Of a stretch of 64,000 nucleotides of DNA, positions 61,696-64,000 are shown in pieces. The notes below the pieces were generated by a model. That model saw only the letters and a program-made list of their open reading frames with translations. It made no database searches and was not told the DNA's origin. Each line of letters begins with the position of its first letter. Positions within the stretch are counted from its first letter, which is position 1. The position numbers were made by a program, and so were the translations under genes. The stretch is from JAHEAO01 sp041633555 (GTDB taxonomy: Bacteria > Pseudomonadota > Alphaproteobacteria > Rhodobacterales > Rhodobacteraceae), in NCBI GenBank assembly GCA_041633555.1, contig JBFKFZ010000012.1, forward strand, positions 1 to 64,000, in the 5' to 3' direction.

Positions 61696-62400
61696 ATGAA
61701 GGATGCGGTGGAGGCTAGTCCGGACGCCACGAAACTGCTTTCAATCCTCGCCCGCATAAGCGACGGCGTCGTTGCGCTCGACAATGACTGGCGATACACA
61801 TACCTCAATGACCGCGCCGCCAGGATGCTGCAACGCGACAGCCCGGACGAGCTGATCGGCAAGCATATCTGGACCGAATATCCCGAAGGCGTCGGCCAGC
61901 CGTTTCAGCGCTCCTATGCGAAGGTAGTCGAGACCCAAGAGCCTGTCGTTTTCGAGGAGTATTACGCCCCCTGGGACAAGTGGTTCGAGAACCGGGTCTT
62001 CCCCTCGGCGGAAGGGCTGACGATCTGTTTCTCGGAAGTGACGCGGGAAAAGAAGGCCAGCATCGCGCTGCGCCGGGCGGCGGCGGTCTTCTTCTCCACC
62101 AAGGACAGCGTGATCATCGCCGATACCGGTTGCGTCATCACCAGCGTGAACCCCGCCCTGACCACCGCCAGCGGCTATCGCGAAGACGAGCTTCTGGGCC
62201 GGCATATCTCGATGCTCTTTGCCGATCATGACCGACCCGAGGACTGGGCGGCCGTCGGCGAATTCGCCCGCCGGGAAGGCCCCATGACCGCGCGGCGCAA
62301 GAACGGAACGGCCTTTCCCCTAACGGCCTCGCGGGAAGACCTGATGGACGAGCACGGAAAGTGGGAGGGCTGCATCGTCATCGCAACCGTCATGTCGTAA
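61696..62400 (+). CDS. PAS-domain sensor portion of an interrupted hybrid histidine kinase
   Basis: The 234-residue product holds two PAS domains (about 10-130 and 128-230). They read LARISDGVVALDNDWRYTYLN, then SVIIADTGCVITSVNPALTT and GYREDELLGRHISMLF. The frame ends at TAA (62398-62400), exactly where PAS-to-kinase linkers usually continue. The frame past the stop, LQGRIATEHQLAQSRKMEAI, belongs to the kinase core in the same reading frame. The original gene was most likely a single hybrid kinase. Confidence 0.75.
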   Translation: MKDAVEASPDATKLLSILARISDGVVALDNDWRYTYLNDRAARMLQRDSPDELIGKHIWTEYPEGVGQPFQRSYAKVVETQEPVVFEEYYAPWDKWFENRVFPSAEGLTICFSEVTREKKASIALRRAAAVFFSTKDSVIIADTGCVITSVNPALTTASGYREDELLGRHISMLFADHDRPEDWAAVGEFARREGPMTARRKNGTAFPLTASREDLMDEHGKWEGCIVIATVMS

Positions 62401-62448
62401 CTGCAGGGGCGGATCGCAACCGAGCACCAGCTGGCGCAATCGCGGAAG

Positions 62449-63603
62449 ATGGAGGCGATCGGCAACCTGACCGGCGGCATCGCGCATGATTTCAACAACC
62501 TGCTGGAGGTGATCATGGGCAATCTCGAACCCTTGCGAGAGGATATCGTCCACGAGCGAACGGACATCGAAGACGCCCTGCAGCTGATCGACGCCAGCGT
62601 CGACGCGACCGTCCGGGGCGCGGATCTGACCCGCAACATGCTCAGCTTCGCGCGGCGCGCGCGGCTGCAGCCCACCGAATTCAACCTCAACAAGCTCGTC
62701 GGCCAGACCCGCAGCTGGATCGGGCGCACGCTGCCGTCGAACATCCGTCTCGAGACATCGCTTCTCGCCTCGCTCTGGACCATCCGCGCCGACGAAACCT
62801 CGGCGCAGAGCGCGCTCTTGAACCTGATCCTGAATGCGCGCGATGCGATGCCGCGAGGCGGCCGGCTGACAATCGAGACCTGCAACGTCAATGTCGATGA
62901 GAGCTTCCCGCAGAAGTTCGGCGAGGAAGTCGAGCCGGGCAGCTTTGTCATGCTGTCGGTGACCGACACTGGCGAAGGCATCCAGCCCGAAAATCTCGAA
63001 CTGATCTTCGAGCCCTATTTCTCGACCAAGCCGCCCGGCTCCGGGTCCGGGCTCGGCCTGTCGATGATACTGGGCTTCATGAAACAGTCGGGCGGCAGCG
63101 TTCAGGTCCATTCGGAACCCGGTCACGGCACCAGCATCCGGCTTTATTTCAAGGCCAATCCAGACTCTGAGATGGACCCGGCAAGGGGCTCGGCCGCAAC
63201 TGGGGAGAACGCGATGCTCGAACGGCATATTCTGGTGGCCGAGGACGAGTCCGAGGTTCTGAAAGTGATCGTCGCGACGCTGAAAAAGTCGGGCTACCAG
63301 GTGACCGCGGCAGGGTCCGGCGACGAGGTCATGATCATCTTTCAGACCAGCCCCGATTTCGACCTGTTGTTGACCGATATCGTGATGCCAGGTAAGCTGC
63401 AGGGCACGGACCTCGCCCGGGAGCTGCGCGCAATCGCGCCCGACCTGCCGGTGGTTCTCATGTCCGGCTATGCCAATGATGCGCCGGTCTTCGGCAATAG
63501 CCTGCATCCGGATGACATCCGCCTGACCAAGCCCGTCCGGCGCGGCGACCTGCTTGCTGCGTTCGAAACCGCGCTCGAAACCGCGCCCGGCAAGGATCCC
63601 TGA
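62449..63603 (+). CDS. Histidine kinase core and receiver of the interrupted hybrid kinase
   Basis: The 384-residue open frame codes for the H box GNLTGGIAHDFNNLLEV, the N box LLNLILNARDAMP, the G1 box TDTGEGIQPE, F box LIFEPYFSTKPP and G2 box GSGLGLSMIL. A receiver domain follows (HILVAEDESEVLKVI, phospho-acceptor Asp in LLTDIVMPGKL, conserved Lys in RLTKPVRRG). The only ATG near the start leaves part of the dimerisation helix outside, and the GGAAG before it is too close. Alone it may not be translated well. It is therefore probably part of a pseudogene. Confidence 0.75.
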   Translation: MEAIGNLTGGIAHDFNNLLEVIMGNLEPLREDIVHERTDIEDALQLIDASVDATVRGADLTRNMLSFARRARLQPTEFNLNKLVGQTRSWIGRTLPSNIRLETSLLASLWTIRADETSAQSALLNLILNARDAMPRGGRLTIETCNVNVDESFPQKFGEEVEPGSFVMLSVTDTGEGIQPENLELIFEPYFSTKPPGSGSGLGLSMILGFMKQSGGSVQVHSEPGHGTSIRLYFKANPDSEMDPARGSAATGENAMLERHILVAEDESEVLKVIVATLKKSGYQVTAAGSGDEVMIIFQTSPDFDLLLTDIVMPGKLQGTDLARELRAIAPDLPVVLMSGYANDAPVFGNSLHPDDIRLTKPVRRGDLLAAFETALETAPGKDP

Positions 63604-63989
63604 CGGCGGCTGTAACAATCCTGCCTGTACTGGAGCCTTGAGGCCCGCTCCTGCTCGCGGCCGGGCCGCCTTTTTCACGGCAATGTGCTGCACGGAATGG
63701 TGCAGGGCTGAAACATTGGAGCCTTTGGCGCCAAACCTCACGCTCCGTCATCCCAAGGTGAGCGCCGGTCAAGTATGTTTCAGATTTTTATCATTTAAAA
63801 TCAGAATTTTACCGCCGATACCGTGATCCACAGCTCGGGTCAGACCGTCAAGTGAATTCGCGCCCAACCCGGCGTGAGCCCGCCGTGATCGAGACGTGTT
63901 TTAACCGGCAGGCGGGCCGTTGCTACTGTTTGGATGCCACGCAGAAAAGCGCGGCGAACAAAGTCCTCGAACTGCAAGGAGACCACCAA
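63604..63989 (+). other. Intergenic region downstream of the split kinase
   Basis: This 386-base stretch has no credible gene. A likely terminator (GGCCCG at 63642-63647 and CGGGCC at 63662-63667, then TTTTT at 63671-63675) ends the kinase transcript. An AT-rich section at about 63775-63810 (TTTTTATCATTTAAAATC) may be the promoter of the gene that begins at 63990. Confidence 0.5.
63642..63675 (+). terminator. Probable intrinsic terminator after the split kinase
   Basis: GGCCCG and CGGGCC form a 6-bp GC stem with a 14-base loop. GCC and a five-T run follow. It is 38 bases past the kinase stop. The long loop lowers confidence. Confidence 0.5.
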
Positions 63990-64000
63990 ATGACACGCAA
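63990..64000 (+). CDS. Start of an unidentified gene (truncated by window end)
   Basis: An ATG at 63990 is preceded by AAGGAGA seven bases upstream, a strong ribosome site. Only MTR and part of the next codon can be read, so the product cannot be identified. Confidence 0.55.

Overview
The window is a high-GC bacterial chromosome segment, almost certainly from an alphaproteobacterium of the order Rhodobacterales (Paracoccus/Rhodobacter/Roseobacter relatives). The grounds are a beta-hydroxyaspartate cycle operon in the Paracoccus gene order, a B12-dependent ribonucleotide reductase, a PDH E3 with a fused lipoyl domain, a HisZ/short-HisG pair, several Rhodobacterales-type DUF families (DUF1467, DUF1489, DUF2125) and three Hint-domain proteins. 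The species cannot be named from sequence alone. No tRNA, rRNA, CRISPR array, insertion sequence or prophage was seen.

Layout. 1-3124: end of the pyruvate dehydrogenase operon (aceE tail, aceF, lpdA). 3164-3859: periplasmic ankyrin protein. 3878-9274: complete beta-hydroxyaspartate cycle locus, bhcABCD on the minus strand with divergent regulator bhcR. 9310-10134: ureidoglycine aminohydrolase of allantoin breakdown. 10352-15083: small housekeeping and accessory genes (M48 lipoprotein, nitroreductase, EI24 protein, methylmalonyl-CoA epimerase, orphan response regulator, acetyltransferase). 15259-18315: a two-gene stator-like membrane complex (ExbB/MotA-like plus coiled-coil OmpA/MotB-like). 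18390-26278: chaC, DUF2125, YcaQ-like glycosylase, extensin-like, tyrC-hisC, homospermidine synthase, rpsD. 26458-30672: a Hint protein, nrdJ carrying an unexpected helix-turn-helix insert, and a DUF1489 gene. 30676-34912: HAD hydrolase, hisG-hisZ-hisS, slyX. 35040-38486: dnaE. 38706-48061: xdhABC directly followed by a BMP-type nucleoside/purine ABC importer and a strong terminator. 48250-51003: a small gene and a Cys-rich gene, both unrecognised, then an aldo/keto reductase and a DAO-type oxidase. 51000-56798: a degenerate Hint protein, a DUF938 methyltransferase, a dimethylglycine dehydrogenase-like enzyme and divergent panC-panB. 56922-64000: a divergent HisA homologue, a broken dienelactone hydrolase, a capsule-type protein, msrB, a Hint protein with glycine/aspartate-rich repeats, and a hybrid sensor kinase interrupted by a stop codon.

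How the genes fit together. The clearest theme is nitrogenous C2 metabolism. Xanthine dehydrogenase with its importer feeds purine oxidation. The ureidoglycine aminohydrolase belongs to the allantoin branch, which ends in glyoxylate. The bhc genes turn glyoxylate plus glycine into oxaloacetate without carbon loss. The intermediate uricase and allantoinase steps are not in the window, so this link is an inference. A second, weaker theme is one-carbon metabolism: the DMGDH/GcvT-like enzyme can make methylene-THF, and PanB, on the divergent transcript, consumes it.

Unusual items worth following: a complete Cro/C1-type HTH domain spliced in frame into nrdJ in a lower-GC patch; a second lower-GC mosaic patch inside hisS; the Hint-protein trio, including one that lacks the usual nucleophile cysteine; a HisA paralogue with Asp to Glu at the first catalytic position; the unidentified two-gene unit at 48250-48891; and two genes broken by in-frame TAA codons.
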